From the NCBI RefSeq assembly GCF_024347475.1, contig NZ_AP025487.1:620001-684000 (forward strand): 64,000 nt of DNA, written 5' to 3'. This document shows, in pieces, positions 51,548 through 61,488 of the stretch (its first letter is position 1; each line of letters starts with the position of its first letter). This DNA comes from Vibrio fortis. Lineage in GTDB: Bacteria > Pseudomonadota > Gammaproteobacteria > Enterobacterales > Vibrionaceae. Made by a program: the position numbers and the translations under genes. The notes under the pieces were generated by a model, which ran no database searches, had not been told where the DNA came from, and was given only the letters and a program-made list of their open reading frames with translations.

Positions 51548-52834
51548 ATGAACAAGGTGTTCAAATTATCGTTAGCTGCACTATGTACATCCCTCTCTTT
51601 CTCTTCTGCGAGCGTTCTTGCTGCGGAAGAGACCATTAAGGTTGGTGTCTTGCATTCGTTGTCGGGCACGATGGCAATTAGTGAAACCACACTCAAAGAC
51701 ACGGTTCTGATGCTAATAGAAGAGCAGAACAAAAAAGGTGGTCTACTGGGCAAAAAGCTTGAACCTGTCGTCGTAGATCCCGCATCAAACTGGCCATTGT
51801 TTGCTGAAAAAGCCCGTGAGCTGATCGAAAAAGAGCAGGTTGATGTGGTGTTCGGTGGTTGGACATCGGTTTCCCGTAAATCCATGTTGCCTGTTTTTGA
51901 AGAGCTCAACAGTATTCTCTTCTACCCAGTTCAATACGAAGGTGAAGAGTCTTCGAAAAACGTTTTCTATACTGGCGCTGCGCCAAACCAACAGGCGATT
52001 CCTGCAGTCGATTACTTGATGGAAGAACTCGAAGTTGAGCGTTGGGTTCTTGCTGGTACAGATTACGTTTATCCGCGCACAACCAACAAGATCCTTGAAG
52101 CCTACCTAAAAGAGAAAGGTGTCGCGCAAGAAGACATCATGATCAACTACACGCCATTTGGTCACTCTGATTGGCAATCTATTGTTTCCGACATTAAGAA
52201 GTTTGGCGATGCAGGTAAAAAGACAGCAGTAGTCTCAACAGTTAACGGCGATGCGAACGTTCCGTTTTATAAAGAACTGGGTGCACAAGGCATTTCATCT
52301 GAAGACATTCCTGTGATTGCCTTCTCTGTCGGTGAAGAAGAGCTATCGGGTATGGATACTGAGCCATTGGTTGGTCATCTTGCGGCTTGGAACTACTTCA
52401 TGAGCGTTGATACTGAAGCGAATGAAGAGTTTGTTGAGACATGGCAAAACTTCATCAAGAACGAAAAACGCGTGACTAATGATCCAATGGAAGCGCACTA
52501 CGTTGGCTTCAACATGTGGGCTCAAGCGGTAACGAACGCGGGCACCACGGATGCAGAAGCCGTACAAGATGCACTGATTGGTGTTTCTGTACCTAACCTT
52601 TCGGGCGGTTACTCAACCATGCTGCCTAACCACCATATTACTAAACCTGTATTGATCGGCGAGATCCAAGATGATGGCCAATTCGAGGTGGTGTGGGAAA
52701 CCACAGGCCTTGTGGCGGGTGATGCGTGGTCAAGCTACTTACCGGAATCAGCCAAGCTTTACTCTAGCTGGTCGAAACCATTCTCATGCGGTGCATTCAA
52801 CGTAGAAACGAAGAAGTGTTCAGGTAGCAATTAA
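51548..52834 (+). CDS. urtA: Urea ABC transporter substrate-binding protein UrtA
   Basis: Periplasmic urea-binding protein of the branched-chain amino-acid/amide transporter class. A signal peptide covers about residues 1-26 (ending SSASVLAAEE). The mature protein begins IKVGVLHSLSGTMAISE, characteristic of UrtA, and contains FGGWTSVSRKSMLPVFE and FYPVQYEGEESS near residues 97-137. The 428 residues suit the family. A hairpin behind the gene may favour its mRNA over the rest of the operon, fitting a binding protein needed in excess. The urease genes downstream make urea the clear substrate. Confidence 0.95.
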   Translation: MNKVFKLSLAALCTSLSFSSASVLAAEETIKVGVLHSLSGTMAISETTLKDTVLMLIEEQNKKGGLLGKKLEPVVVDPASNWPLFAEKARELIEKEQVDVVFGGWTSVSRKSMLPVFEELNSILFYPVQYEGEESSKNVFYTGAAPNQQAIPAVDYLMEELEVERWVLAGTDYVYPRTTNKILEAYLKEKGVAQEDIMINYTPFGHSDWQSIVSDIKKFGDAGKKTAVVSTVNGDANVPFYKELGAQGISSEDIPVIAFSVGEEELSGMDTEPLVGHLAAWNYFMSVDTEANEEFVETWQNFIKNEKRVTNDPMEAHYVGFNMWAQAVTNAGTTDAEAVQDALIGVSVPNLSGGYSTMLPNHHITKPVLIGEIQDDGQFEVVWETTGLVAGDAWSSYLPESAKLYSSWSKPFSCGAFNVETKKCSGSN

Positions 52835-52849
52835 TTAAACCTAAACCAT

Positions 52850-52909
52850 GCGCTCTTGGCACTCTCAGTCACTTAGTACTTTCAGTCAACAACGCCAAGA
52901 GCGCTTTTT
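52850..52909 (+). terminator. Intercistronic hairpin between urtA and urtB
   Basis: Perfect 11-base stem (52850-52860 and 52894-52904) with a 33-base loop, followed by TTTTTC. It could partly terminate or protect the urtA message. Confidence 0.6.
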
Positions 52910-53028
52910 CGGTGCGTATAGACCACATGGCTGCCCAAGCCAAAACAATAACAGGCCGCTTGATGATCTCTTGATACAAATAAAAGAGTGCGGCAAAAAA
53001 CAGAGCTTGGCGGATTAAGGAACAATAA

Positions 53029-54657
53029 ATGAAAAACGTATTAAACGTGTTTAAGGCACTGCTGCTTATAGTCGTCAGTGCTCAGTTTGCGTGGGCTGAT
53101 GTGTCCGATAACGCAAACTTTACCAAGGCGCTAGTTGGTAAAAAAACGTCAGAGAAAGAGTCAGCTATCGACTGGCTCATTGCTTCGCAACCGGAAGGCG
53201 TGGCAAAACCGCTCTTGACCAGTTGGCTTAACGGCACGCTCTACTATGTGAGTGATAGAAAGAGCGAGCACTATCAACAGCTGTATGTGATTCAAGGTAT
53301 TAAAACGGCAGCACAGGCTCAGTCGGCTTGGAATTACGAAACTCTGGCGATTGAGTCGAGCAAGCAATTCAAGAAAGTACGTGTAAACAACAAACTGCGT
53401 GGAATCTTACGGATTGAAATTGCGTCAATGGGGCTGAACAGTGACGATGCAAAGGTTCGCTATCAATCGGTCAATAACCTGCTTGGTAGCAAAGACATAG
53501 CGATTATCGAGCGCATTGAGCAAATGTTGCCGAATGAACCGGATGGTGATGTCGCGGATTTGATGGCATTGCTGTTGGCAGTTCACACATCTTTAAATAC
53601 TCAAGGTAGCGTAGCGTCTCGTATTGAAGCAATTGAAGTGCTCGGTGATTTCAAACAATCCGCAGTGCTCAAAACTCTCAACTCTCTTCTTTCTAAAGAA
53701 AACGATCCTGCCATTATCGAAGCGGCCAATCGTTCCCTAGACCAATATCAGCAGAGCCAAGCCTTCTACTCGGGTGTTGAGACGGTTTTCTTTGGTTTGA
53801 GCCTAGGCTCAGTCTTAGTACTGGCGGGCATAGGTCTTGCGATTACGTTTGGCGTAATGGGCGTGATTAATATGGCTCACGGCGAGCTTATCATGATAGG
53901 CGCTTATACTACCTATGTACTGCAACTTATGATGCCAAACCACATCGGCACAGCGTTGTTATTATCGATTCCCGTTGCCTTCATTGTTTCTGGGTTAGTA
54001 GGCATTCTTATCGAGCGTTCTGTCATTCGTCACCTTTATGGTCGCCCACTCGAAACGCTACTCGCGACTTTTGGTATCAGCTTGATTTTGCAACAAGCGG
54101 TTCGCAGTATTTTCTCTCCGCTTAACCGTTCAGTAAGCACTCCTGAATGGATGGCTGGTGCGCTTGAGCTCAATCCTATGTTGTCACTGACCTATAACCG
54201 ACTTTACATCATTTTGTTCTGCGCATTGGTGTTTATGGGACTGCTTATGGTTCTCAAGAAAACGCCACTGGGGTTACAAGTTCGTGCCGTCTCTCAAAAC
54301 CGTGCAATGGCTCGCGCCATGGGGATTCGTTCTGAGCGTGTAGACGCCATGACCTTCGGCTTAGGTTCAGGTGTTGCGGGCGTTGCGGGAGTTGCTCTCT
54401 CTCAGTTGACCAATGTCGGCCCGAACATGGGGCAAGCGTACATCATCGATTCATTCATGGTGGTGGTGTTTGGCGGTGTTGGTAACCTATGGGGCACTTT
54501 GGTGGCTGGCTTAAGTTTGGGTCTGTTTAACAAGATACTCGAACCTTGGGCAGGCGCAGTGCTAGCGAAAATTCTCGTTCTGGTTTTCATCATTCTATTC
54601 ATTCAAAAACGACCTCGCGGGCTATTCCCTCAGCGTGGGCGTGCGGCTGAAGGTTAA
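53029..54657 (+). CDS. urtB: Urea ABC transporter permease UrtB
   Basis: First membrane subunit of the urea importer (LivH-like), 542 residues. It has a signal-like N-terminus (residues 1-23), then a roughly 220-residue extracytoplasmic alpha-helical domain typical of UrtB but absent from LivH, and finally the permease with about eight helices starting near residue 245 (VETVFFGLSLGSVLVLAG). The LivH-type motif GVINMAHGELIMIGAY is clear. urtC follows ten bases after its stop. Confidence 0.95.
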   Translation: MKNVLNVFKALLLIVVSAQFAWADVSDNANFTKALVGKKTSEKESAIDWLIASQPEGVAKPLLTSWLNGTLYYVSDRKSEHYQQLYVIQGIKTAAQAQSAWNYETLAIESSKQFKKVRVNNKLRGILRIEIASMGLNSDDAKVRYQSVNNLLGSKDIAIIERIEQMLPNEPDGDVADLMALLLAVHTSLNTQGSVASRIEAIEVLGDFKQSAVLKTLNSLLSKENDPAIIEAANRSLDQYQQSQAFYSGVETVFFGLSLGSVLVLAGIGLAITFGVMGVINMAHGELIMIGAYTTYVLQLMMPNHIGTALLLSIPVAFIVSGLVGILIERSVIRHLYGRPLETLLATFGISLILQQAVRSIFSPLNRSVSTPEWMAGALELNPMLSLTYNRLYIILFCALVFMGLLMVLKKTPLGLQVRAVSQNRAMARAMGIRSERVDAMTFGLGSGVAGVAGVALSQLTNVGPNMGQAYIIDSFMVVVFGGVGNLWGTLVAGLSLGLFNKILEPWAGAVLAKILVLVFIILFIQKRPRGLFPQRGRAAEG

Positions 54658-54667
54658 GGAGAGCGTT

Positions 54668-55891
54668 ATGCAGTCGAAATCTTTTGTTCTCTCAGCCTTG
54701 AGAGGTGATAAGGGCGGTCAGTTGACCATACTCGTTCTTCTTGCTGCGGTGGTATTGGTGCCGATGGCCAATACGCTGCTGCCAAGTGGACACCCACTTC
54801 ATGTCGAGACCTTTACTATCTCTTTGATGGGTAAGTACCTCAGCTATGCAATGTTAGCTTTGGCACTGGATCTGGTCTGGGGCTATTTGGGTATCCTCAG
54901 TCTCGGACATGGTGCATTTTTTGCGTTGGGTGGCTATGCGATGGGGATGTATCTGATGCGCCAAATTGGCGACCGAGGAGTCTATGGTGATCCAATTCTT
55001 CCAGACTTTATGGTGTTTCTTGATTGGTCGGCATTGCCTTGGTTTTGGAATGGCTTTGATCAGTTCTGGTTTGCATGCCTGATGGTTGTGTTGGTACCGG
55101 GCGCGTTGGCTTACCTGTTTGGTTACCTAGCATTTCGCTCGCGAGTGTCTGGGGTTTATCTCTCGATCATGACACAAGCGCTGACCTATGCGTTGATGCT
55201 GGCATTTTTCCGTAATGAGATGGGCTTTGGCGGTAACAATGGTCTCACGGACTTCAAAGACATTATCGGTTATAGCTTACAAAGTGATGCGACCAAAATC
55301 GGCCTGTTTGTTTGTACTGGCTTGGCGTTAATCGTCAGTTATGTGGTGTGTCGCATGGTGGTCACCAGCCGTTTAGGTCGTGTGGCATTGGCGATTCGAG
55401 ATACAGAGTCGCGTACTCGCTTCATGGGTTACGACGTTGATGGCATTAAGTTGTGGGTGTTTGTTCTATCGGCAGTGATAGCGGGTATCGCAGGTGCTTT
55501 GTATGTACCACAAGTGGGGATCATTAACCCAGGTGAATTTGCGCCACTTAACTCGATTGAAGTGGTGGTATGGGTTGCTTTAGGTGGCCGTGCCACTCTG
55601 TTTGGTGCGATTGTCGGTGCGCTCATTATCAACTATGCCAAGAGCTGGTTTACGGTTGAATTTCCAGAAGTGTGGCTATTCGCTTTAGGTGGTCTATTTG
55701 TGTTATCGACCATGTATTTACCGCAAGGCGTGATCGGCTTCGTGAGTGATAAATGGCAACAATTGCGTAAGAGATCCAGCTCGTCAAAGTCTGATTCTTC
55801 TGATAGCGACTCATCGAACAATACCCCATCAAACCCTCGTTTCACCAGTGCGGATGAAGCATCAGTTAAGCCACAGGAGGTGACAGCATGA
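54668..55891 (+). CDS. urtC: Urea ABC transporter permease UrtC
   Basis: Second membrane subunit (LivM-like), 407 residues from the ATG at 54668 with AAGGAG before it; the longer frame overlapping urtB is not used. The LivM motif is seen in LDLVWGYLGILSLGHGAFFALGGY (about 74-97), and the EAA-type loop in RDTESRTRFMGYDVD. The last 40 residues are a Ser/Asp-rich low-complexity cytoplasmic tail (SSSSKSDSSDSDSS), longer than I would expect. Its stop overlaps the urtD start (ATGA). Confidence 0.95.
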   Translation: MQSKSFVLSALRGDKGGQLTILVLLAAVVLVPMANTLLPSGHPLHVETFTISLMGKYLSYAMLALALDLVWGYLGILSLGHGAFFALGGYAMGMYLMRQIGDRGVYGDPILPDFMVFLDWSALPWFWNGFDQFWFACLMVVLVPGALAYLFGYLAFRSRVSGVYLSIMTQALTYALMLAFFRNEMGFGGNNGLTDFKDIIGYSLQSDATKIGLFVCTGLALIVSYVVCRMVVTSRLGRVALAIRDTESRTRFMGYDVDGIKLWVFVLSAVIAGIAGALYVPQVGIINPGEFAPLNSIEVVVWVALGGRATLFGAIVGALIINYAKSWFTVEFPEVWLFALGGLFVLSTMYLPQGVIGFVSDKWQQLRKRSSSSKSDSSDSDSSNNTPSNPRFTSADEASVKPQEVTA

Positions 55892-56730
55892 GTACATTGA
55901 ACTCTCTAAAAGATTCGGTGAGTGCACTGACGCGCCGCGATCAGGTATTTGATTACCTCAAACCGGATGTGCACCCTGCGATTGATACTCGTCATAACAT
56001 TTTGCTGTACGTGGAAGGAGTGAATAAGAGCTTCGATGGTTTTAAAGCGATCAACGATTTGAATCTGTATATCAAAGAAGGAGAGCTGCGCTGCATCATT
56101 GGCCCCAACGGAGCAGGCAAAACCACCATGATGGACATCATCACCGGTAAAACCAAACCCGATACTGGCGAGGTGTGGCTTGGCTCTAACATCAATCTTT
56201 TGAAGATGAATGAAGCCGAGATTGCCAATGCGGGGATTGGGCGCAAGTTCCAAAAGCCAACGGTGATTGAATGTCTCACCGTATGGCAGAACTTAGAGTT
56301 GGCGATGTCAGGCGTGCGCTCAGTGTGGGGAACTTTTACTGCAGTGATGAACGGTGAGCAAAAAGACAAGCTGCTCTCTGTGCTTGAGCTGATCCACCTA
56401 CATGAAGAAGCGACCAACCTAGCAGGTAACTTATCTCATGGTCAGAAGCAGTGGTTGGAAATCGGCATGCTGTTGATGCAAAACCCGAAACTGCTGCTGG
56501 TGGATGAACCCGTCGCAGGTATGACTCACCAAGAGATGGACAGAACCTCAGAGCTACTTAACTCTCTCGCGGGCAAGCATTCAGTAGTGGTAGTCGAGCA
56601 CGATATGGATTTTGTTCGCTCTATCGCGAGCCATGTCACCGTGCTACATCAAGGTCACGTGCTTGCCGAAGGCACCATGGATCAGGTGCAAGCACATCCA
56701 CAAGTGAAACAGGTTTATCTGGGAGAATAA
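55888..56730 (+). CDS. urtD: Urea ABC transporter ATPase UrtD
   Basis: First of two ATPase subunits (LivG-like), 280 residues. Walker A is GPNGAGKTT at 72-80; the signature is the variant LSHGQKQWLEIG, and Walker B LLLVDEPVAGM, both typical of UrtD/LivG. Start overlaps urtC by four bases; urtE follows one base after its stop. Confidence 0.96.
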   Translation: MSTLNSLKDSVSALTRRDQVFDYLKPDVHPAIDTRHNILLYVEGVNKSFDGFKAINDLNLYIKEGELRCIIGPNGAGKTTMMDIITGKTKPDTGEVWLGSNINLLKMNEAEIANAGIGRKFQKPTVIECLTVWQNLELAMSGVRSVWGTFTAVMNGEQKDKLLSVLELIHLHEEATNLAGNLSHGQKQWLEIGMLLMQNPKLLLVDEPVAGMTHQEMDRTSELLNSLAGKHSVVVVEHDMDFVRSIASHVTVLHQGHVLAEGTMDQVQAHPQVKQVYLGE

Positions 56731-56731
56731 G

Positions 56732-57427
56732 ATGTTACAAGTGAAATCAGTCAACCAGTATTACGGTGAAAGCCACACCTTGTGGGATCTTGATATGCAT
56801 ATTCCAGAAGGCAAATGTACGGTGCTCATGGGACGAAACGGCGTCGGAAAAACGACCTTATTGCAGTGCATTATGGGGTTAGTCAAAGTTGAAAGTGGCG
56901 ACATCTCGCTCTCTGGACAATCGCTGTTGAAGTCCGATGCGGAAGAGCGACCAAGACAAGGCATCGGCTATGTACCGCAAGGGCGTCAGATCTTTCCCAT
57001 GCTTACTGTCCAAGAAAATTTAGAGGTTGGATTACCCATTCGCGAAAAGGGCGATCGCACCATCCCAGAATTTATCTTTGAATTGTTTCCAGTATTGAAA
57101 GAGATGTTGCATCGCCGTGGCGGAGATTTGTCTGGAGGACAACAACAACAGCTCGCCATTGGTAGAGCATTGGTGGTCAATCCTAAATTGCTGATTCTGG
57201 ATGAGCCAACGGAGGGGATCCAGCCCAATATCGTGCAGGAGATTGGCGACATCATTCGTATGCTCAATGAGCAGATGGGGTTAACGGTATTGTTGGTTGA
57301 GCAGAAGTTGCCGTTTGCTCGTAAGGTTGGCGATCGTTTTTGTATTCTCGACCGCGGCCGTCACGTAGCTGAAGGTGACATGGAAGCGCTCGATGAAAAG
57401 TTGATAAAGGAGTATCTCACGGTATGA
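56732..57427 (+). CDS. urtE: Urea ABC transporter ATPase UrtE
   Basis: Second ATPase (LivF-like), 231 residues. Walker A GRNGVGKTT lies near residues 34-42, the signature LSGGQQQQLAIGRAL near 133, and Walker B LLILDEPTEGIQPN near 152. The last four bases overlap the ureD start (ATGA), so uptake and urease assembly are translationally linked. Confidence 0.96.
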   Translation: MLQVKSVNQYYGESHTLWDLDMHIPEGKCTVLMGRNGVGKTTLLQCIMGLVKVESGDISLSGQSLLKSDAEERPRQGIGYVPQGRQIFPMLTVQENLEVGLPIREKGDRTIPEFIFELFPVLKEMLHRRGGDLSGGQQQQLAIGRALVVNPKLLILDEPTEGIQPNIVQEIGDIIRMLNEQMGLTVLLVEQKLPFARKVGDRFCILDRGRHVAEGDMEALDEKLIKEYLTV

Positions 57428-58353
57428 GCGATGTACTTAATGCAATCTTGGAAGACGCGCAGCCACTTGGGATGGCGATAGAAGAGGATGTCAGAGATGG
57501 TTGGCAAGCCAAGCTGAATCTTACTTTTGCAAACCGTGGAGACAAAACAGTACTCAAGCACCGATATCAATTGGGGCCGCTTGCGGTGCAACGGCCTTTG
57601 TATCCCGATGGTAAAACATGTCATAGCTACCTGCTACACCCGCCAGGTGGTGTTGTAGGAGGTGATACTTTAGATATTGATATCTCGGTAGAAAGTGGCG
57701 CACATACCCTGATCACCACACCGGGCGCCACCAAGTTCTATCGCTCTAATGCCAAGTATGCGAAACAGAAACAGATGTTGCACGTCGCTAAAGATGCACG
57801 CCTAGAATGGATGCCACAAGAGAATATCTTTTTTCCAGATGCGCACGTTCGTTTGGACACCGAAATCTACCTTGAAAAAGGTGCACAGTTTTGGGGTTGG
57901 GAGATGCACTGTTTTGGTCGGCCTGCACAAAATGAGGGATTTGAGCAAGGGCACCTAGTTGGAAAAACCGAAATCTATTTAGATAACAAGAAATTGCTTA
58001 CCGAAGGGTTTAACTTTCATGGTGGTGATAAGTTAATGATAAATATGGGATTATTAAACTATCCCATGATGGGAACCTTCTATATTGCCGCAGATGAACC
58101 ACAAGATTTAGAGTTGGTACAGAGCTTGCTCTTATCTATTACACAGCAAGCTTCACTGCAACCTGTTCAGTTTGATTCATCGAGTAAGTGCTCATTAATT
58201 ATGGGTGCGACGCAAATTGAAGGGTTGATTGTGATCCGAGCTTTAGGTCATTGGAGTGAAGACATACTCCAAGCCTTTGGACAGATATGGCAAGCAACGC
58301 GTTCACATCTCGGTGGCTCTACTCCTGATTTACCAAGGATTTGGGCGACGTAG
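57424..58353 (+). CDS. ureD: Urease accessory protein UreD (UreH)
   Basis: Scaffold that binds the apo-urease with UreF and UreG for nickel insertion. 309 residues; it carries the family motifs YPDGKTCHSYLLHPPGGVVGGD (about 59-80) and TTPGATKFYRS. It follows urtE with a four-base overlap. A strong terminator 16 bases after the stop separates it from ureA. The rest of the chaperones (UreE, F, G) lie after the structural genes, which is a common split arrangement. Confidence 0.95.
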   Translation: MSDVLNAILEDAQPLGMAIEEDVRDGWQAKLNLTFANRGDKTVLKHRYQLGPLAVQRPLYPDGKTCHSYLLHPPGGVVGGDTLDIDISVESGAHTLITTPGATKFYRSNAKYAKQKQMLHVAKDARLEWMPQENIFFPDAHVRLDTEIYLEKGAQFWGWEMHCFGRPAQNEGFEQGHLVGKTEIYLDNKKLLTEGFNFHGGDKLMINMGLLNYPMMGTFYIAADEPQDLELVQSLLLSITQQASLQPVQFDSSSKCSLIMGATQIEGLIVIRALGHWSEDILQAFGQIWQATRSHLGGSTPDLPRIWAT

Positions 58354-58369
58354 CGACCTGCCCATTTTT

Positions 58370-58406
58370 GTACCGAGGGTAGACTTCCAGCCCTCGGTAC
58401 TTTTTT
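58370..58406 (+). terminator. Strong terminator between ureD and ureA
   Basis: Perfect 10-base stem (GTACCGAGGG and its complement), 11-base loop, then six T residues. Confidence 0.85.
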
Positions 58407-58482
58407 CGCTTGCTGTATGGAACATTGGCTTAGTTCATCAGGAAAATTGAGCTAAGTATCTAGACGAACAGTGGGCAAATAA

Positions 58483-58785
58483 ATGGAATTAACACCAAGA
58501 GAAAAAGACAAGCTCCTTATCTTCTGTGCAGGAATGCTCGCGCAGCAGAGAAAAGACAAAGGCTTAAAACTGAATTACCCAGAATCTATTGCGCTGATCA
58601 GCAGTGCGATTCTAGAAGGCGCGAGAGAAGGAAAAACCGTCTCCGAGCTCATGGATTTTGGACGCACACTTCTAACCATCGATGATGTGATGGATGGTAT
58701 CCCATCTATGATCCCCGATGTGCAGGTTGAGGCTACCTTTCCTGATGGCACCAAGTTGGTGACCGTTCACGAACCGATTGTGTAA
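58483..58785 (+). CDS. ureA: Urease subunit gamma UreA
   Basis: Smallest structural subunit of the nickel urease (UreABC trimer of trimers), 100 residues, the standard length. It begins [14 protein letters not shown] and contains [20 protein letters not shown] near residues 30-50. It starts 76 bases after a strong terminator, in a stretch where no clear promoter was recognised. ureB follows at 10 bases. Confidence 0.96.
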   Translation: MELTPREKDKLLIFCAGMLAQQRKDKGLKLNYPESIALISSAILEGAREGKTVSELMDFGRTLLTIDDVMDGIPSMIPDVQVEATFPDGTKLVTVHEPIV

Positions 58786-58795
58786 GGAGAGTCTA

Positions 58796-59131
58796 ATGGC
58801 CAGTTCCAATTCCAACTACAGCGGATTTGTTCCCGGAGAAATAGAGACAGCACCCGGCACCATAACCTTGAATGAAGGGCGTGATACCGCCTCAGTTAAG
58901 GTCAATAACATCGGTGACCGTCCGGTTCAAATTGGATCTCATTACCACTTCTATGAAGCAAATCCTTCGTTGATCTTTGATCGAGAAGCGACGAAAGGCT
59001 TTCGACTCAATATCCCAGCAGGCACCGCAACCCGTTTTGAACCTGGTCAATCTCGCACTGTAGAGTTGGTGAGTTACGCAGGAGCAAGGGAAGTATACGG
59101 ATTCCAAGGAAAAGTAATGGGTAAGCTCTAA
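58796..59131 (+). CDS. ureB: Urease subunit beta UreB
   Basis: Structural subunit of urease, 111 residues from the ATG at 58796 with AAGGAGA before it. It shows the family motifs [19 protein letters not shown] and [18 protein letters not shown], with the conserved [16 protein letters not shown] near the end. An earlier in-frame start at 58778 overlaps ureA and is not supported. The N-terminal Ser/Asn-rich lead is a few residues longer than in Klebsiella. Confidence 0.96.
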   Translation: MASSNSNYSGFVPGEIETAPGTITLNEGRDTASVKVNNIGDRPVQIGSHYHFYEANPSLIFDREATKGFRLNIPAGTATRFEPGQSRTVELVSYAGAREVYGFQGKVMGKL

Positions 59132-59170
59132 CCCCATAGGTCAAAGCGACAAAATAACAAAGGATTGATG

Positions 59171-60874
59171 ATGGCGACGATATCCAAACAGGCATACGCC
59201 GAAATGTTTGGCCCAACAGTCGGTGACCGAGTGCGTCTTGCGGACACCGATTTGTGGCTAGAAGTAGAGAAGGATTACACCGTATATGGTGATGAAGTAA
59301 AGTTCGGCGGCGGTAAAGTGATCCGTGATGGACAGGGGCAAAGCCAACGCCCAAGTGCCGAAACACCTGACTTGGTGATTACCAACGCGATTGTGTTGGA
59401 TTATTGGGGCATCGTAAAAGCCGACGTCGCAATCAAAGATGGTCGAGTGCAGGCGTTAGGCAAAGCGGGCAACCCAGACGTGCAACCGGGCGTTGATATT
59501 GTGATTGGCCCGGGCACTGAAATCTTAGCCGGTGAAGGTTCGATTCTTACTGCTGGTGGTATTGACTCACACATTCACTTCATCTGCCCGCAACAGATTG
59601 AAGAGGCATTGGCGTCAGGTGTGACAACCATGATTGGCGGTGGCACCGGACCAAATACAGGCACCAATGCGACGACATGTACACCGGGTCCATGGAACAT
59701 GCACCGTATGTTGGAATCGCTTGACCAATTTCCAATGAACTTTGGTTTGCTCGGCAAGGGTAATGCGAGTCAACCTGAAGCATTGCGTGAGCAAGTAGCA
59801 GCCGGTGCTGTTGGCTTGAAGTTGCATGAGGATTGGGGAACAACACCTGCTTCAATCGATACTTGCTTGAGTGTCGCCGATGAGATGGACGTACAAGTTG
59901 CGATTCACACCGACACGTTGAATGAGTCAGGCTTTGTTGAATCGACACTCGGCGCTATCGGGGATCGCGTGATCCATACCTACCACACTGAGGGTGCTGG
60001 CGGCGGTCATGCCCCCGATATTATCCGAGCAGCTGGTGAGCCGAACGTTTTGCCTTCATCAACCAACCCAACCCGACCTTACACCGTCAATACGGTGGAT
60101 GAGCACTTGGATATGTTGATGGTGTGTCACCATTTGTCACCGTCGATTGCTGAAGATGTCGCGTTCGCAGAGTCGCGTATCCGCCGAGAAACCATTGCCG
60201 CAGAAGACATTTTGCATGACTTAGGTGCCTTTTCGATGATCGCTTCGGATTCGCAAGCCATGGGGCGTGTAGGTGAAGTTGTCACTCGAACATGGCAAAC
60301 CGCGCACAAGATGAAAGTGCAACGTGGCAGCTTAAAAGAAGATTCTGACTACAGCGATAACTTCCGTTTAAGACGTTATGTCGCTAAGTACACCATTAAC
60401 CCTGCGATCACGCACGGCATGGCTCATGAGATCGGCTCAATTGAAGAAGGCAAGTTAGCAGATTTAGTGCTTTGGAAACCAGCCTTCTTCGGTGTGAAGC
60501 CTAGTGTGATTCTGAAAGGCGGCATGATAGCGATGGCACCAATGGGTGACCCGAATGCATCCATTCCAACTCCTCAGCCTGTTCACTACCGCTCTATGTT
60601 TGGTAGCTATGGTAAGGCAAGTCAGAACACATCAATGCTGTTTGTTTCTAAGGAAGCCAAGGCACAAAACATCGATAAGCAGTTGGGATTAAAGAGTTTG
60701 ATTGGCGTAGTGAGCAACTGTCGAAATATCAGCAAGGCTGACATGAAGCTCAACGATTGGATGCCAAAGATCGAAGTCGATTCTCAAACCTATCAGGTAC
60801 GTGCTGATGGTGAATTGCTTGAGTGTGAACCCGCCAAAGAACTACCAATGGCTCAGCGATACTTTTTGTTTTAG
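59171..60874 (+). CDS. ureC: Urease subunit alpha UreC (catalytic)
   Basis: Catalytic subunit that splits urea to ammonia and carbamate at a two-nickel centre. I chose the ATG at 59171 (567 residues), six bases after AGGA; two start codons just upstream are less well placed. With this start every active-site residue has the Klebsiella urease number: His134 and His136 (DSHIHF), carbamylated Lys217 (GLKLHEDWG), His246, His272, Asp360 (ASDSQ), and the flap Cys319 and His320 (VCHHLSP). So the enzyme should be active once loaded with nickel by UreDEFG. Confidence 0.98.
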   Translation: MATISKQAYAEMFGPTVGDRVRLADTDLWLEVEKDYTVYGDEVKFGGGKVIRDGQGQSQRPSAETPDLVITNAIVLDYWGIVKADVAIKDGRVQALGKAGNPDVQPGVDIVIGPGTEILAGEGSILTAGGIDSHIHFICPQQIEEALASGVTTMIGGGTGPNTGTNATTCTPGPWNMHRMLESLDQFPMNFGLLGKGNASQPEALREQVAAGAVGLKLHEDWGTTPASIDTCLSVADEMDVQVAIHTDTLNESGFVESTLGAIGDRVIHTYHTEGAGGGHAPDIIRAAGEPNVLPSSTNPTRPYTVNTVDEHLDMLMVCHHLSPSIAEDVAFAESRIRRETIAAEDILHDLGAFSMIASDSQAMGRVGEVVTRTWQTAHKMKVQRGSLKEDSDYSDNFRLRRYVAKYTINPAITHGMAHEIGSIEEGKLADLVLWKPAFFGVKPSVILKGGMIAMAPMGDPNASIPTPQPVHYRSMFGSYGKASQNTSMLFVSKEAKAQNIDKQLGLKSLIGVVSNCRNISKADMKLNDWMPKIEVDSQTYQVRADGELLECEPAKELPMAQRYFLF

Positions 60875-60883
60875 CTGCCAGCT

Positions 60884-60942
60884 GAAGGCTCTTATTTTAA
60901 GTCTTTGGCAGAGGGCTCTTATTTTGAACGTTATAAATCTCA
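60884..60942 (+). repeat. Short direct repeat between ureC and ureE
   Basis: GGCTCTTATTTT occurs twice about 30 bases apart in the 89-base gap, preceded each time by GA-rich sequence. Possibly a small local duplication; no clear function. Confidence 0.6.
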
Positions 60943-60963
60943 CAAGGAGATTGAGGTAATAGC

Positions 60964-61416
60964 ATGATTGAACTTACTCGAATTCAAGCCGAGTTGAACA
61001 CGGCTCCAGATGGCTTTTTGAGCCTACCGATCGATAGCCGCATCAAAAGCCGTCTTAAAGTGACATTGGATGACGGTCGAGATGCAGGGCTGTTTTTGCC
61101 ACGCGGTCATATTTTGCGTGGTGGAGAACAACTTACCAGTGAGTGCGGTTTAACCGTTGAAGTGAAAGCGGCACCTGAAACCGTCTCTACCGTGTATTGC
61201 GACGATGCGCACCTGCTGACGCGTGTAGCATATCACCTAGGTAACCGACATGTTCCGTTGCAGGTAGAAGCGGGTTGGGTGCGTTATCAACACGACCATG
61301 TTTTGGACGAAATGGTTGAAGGGTTAGGTGCTTCTGTGACGACAGAAAAACAACCTTTTGAACCAGAAGGTGGGGCTTATGGTGGTCGCTCTGGCGGTCA
61401 TCACCATCATCATTAA
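60964..61416 (+). CDS. ureE: Urease accessory protein UreE (nickel metallochaperone)
   Basis: UreE delivers nickel to the UreDFG-apo-urease complex. The 150-residue protein has the N-terminal peptide-binding domain (RLKVTLDDGRDAGLFLPRG) and the metal-binding domain with the conserved AYHLGNRHVPLQ, including the dimer-interface histidine. It ends in a run of five histidines after GGRSGG, a nickel-binding tail like that of Klebsiella but shorter. Confidence 0.96.
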   Translation: MIELTRIQAELNTAPDGFLSLPIDSRIKSRLKVTLDDGRDAGLFLPRGHILRGGEQLTSECGLTVEVKAAPETVSTVYCDDAHLLTRVAYHLGNRHVPLQVEAGWVRYQHDHVLDEMVEGLGASVTTEKQPFEPEGGAYGGRSGGHHHHH

Positions 61417-61488
61417 TTGAGTTATTTGTGACTCATCCATTTATAGATACAACAACGATATAAATAACAATAACGCAAGGATTTCGCG

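Noticed and set aside
59580..59948. 122-codon frame antisense to ureC
   Set aside because: It lies opposite active-site codons of ureC and has no signals of its own.
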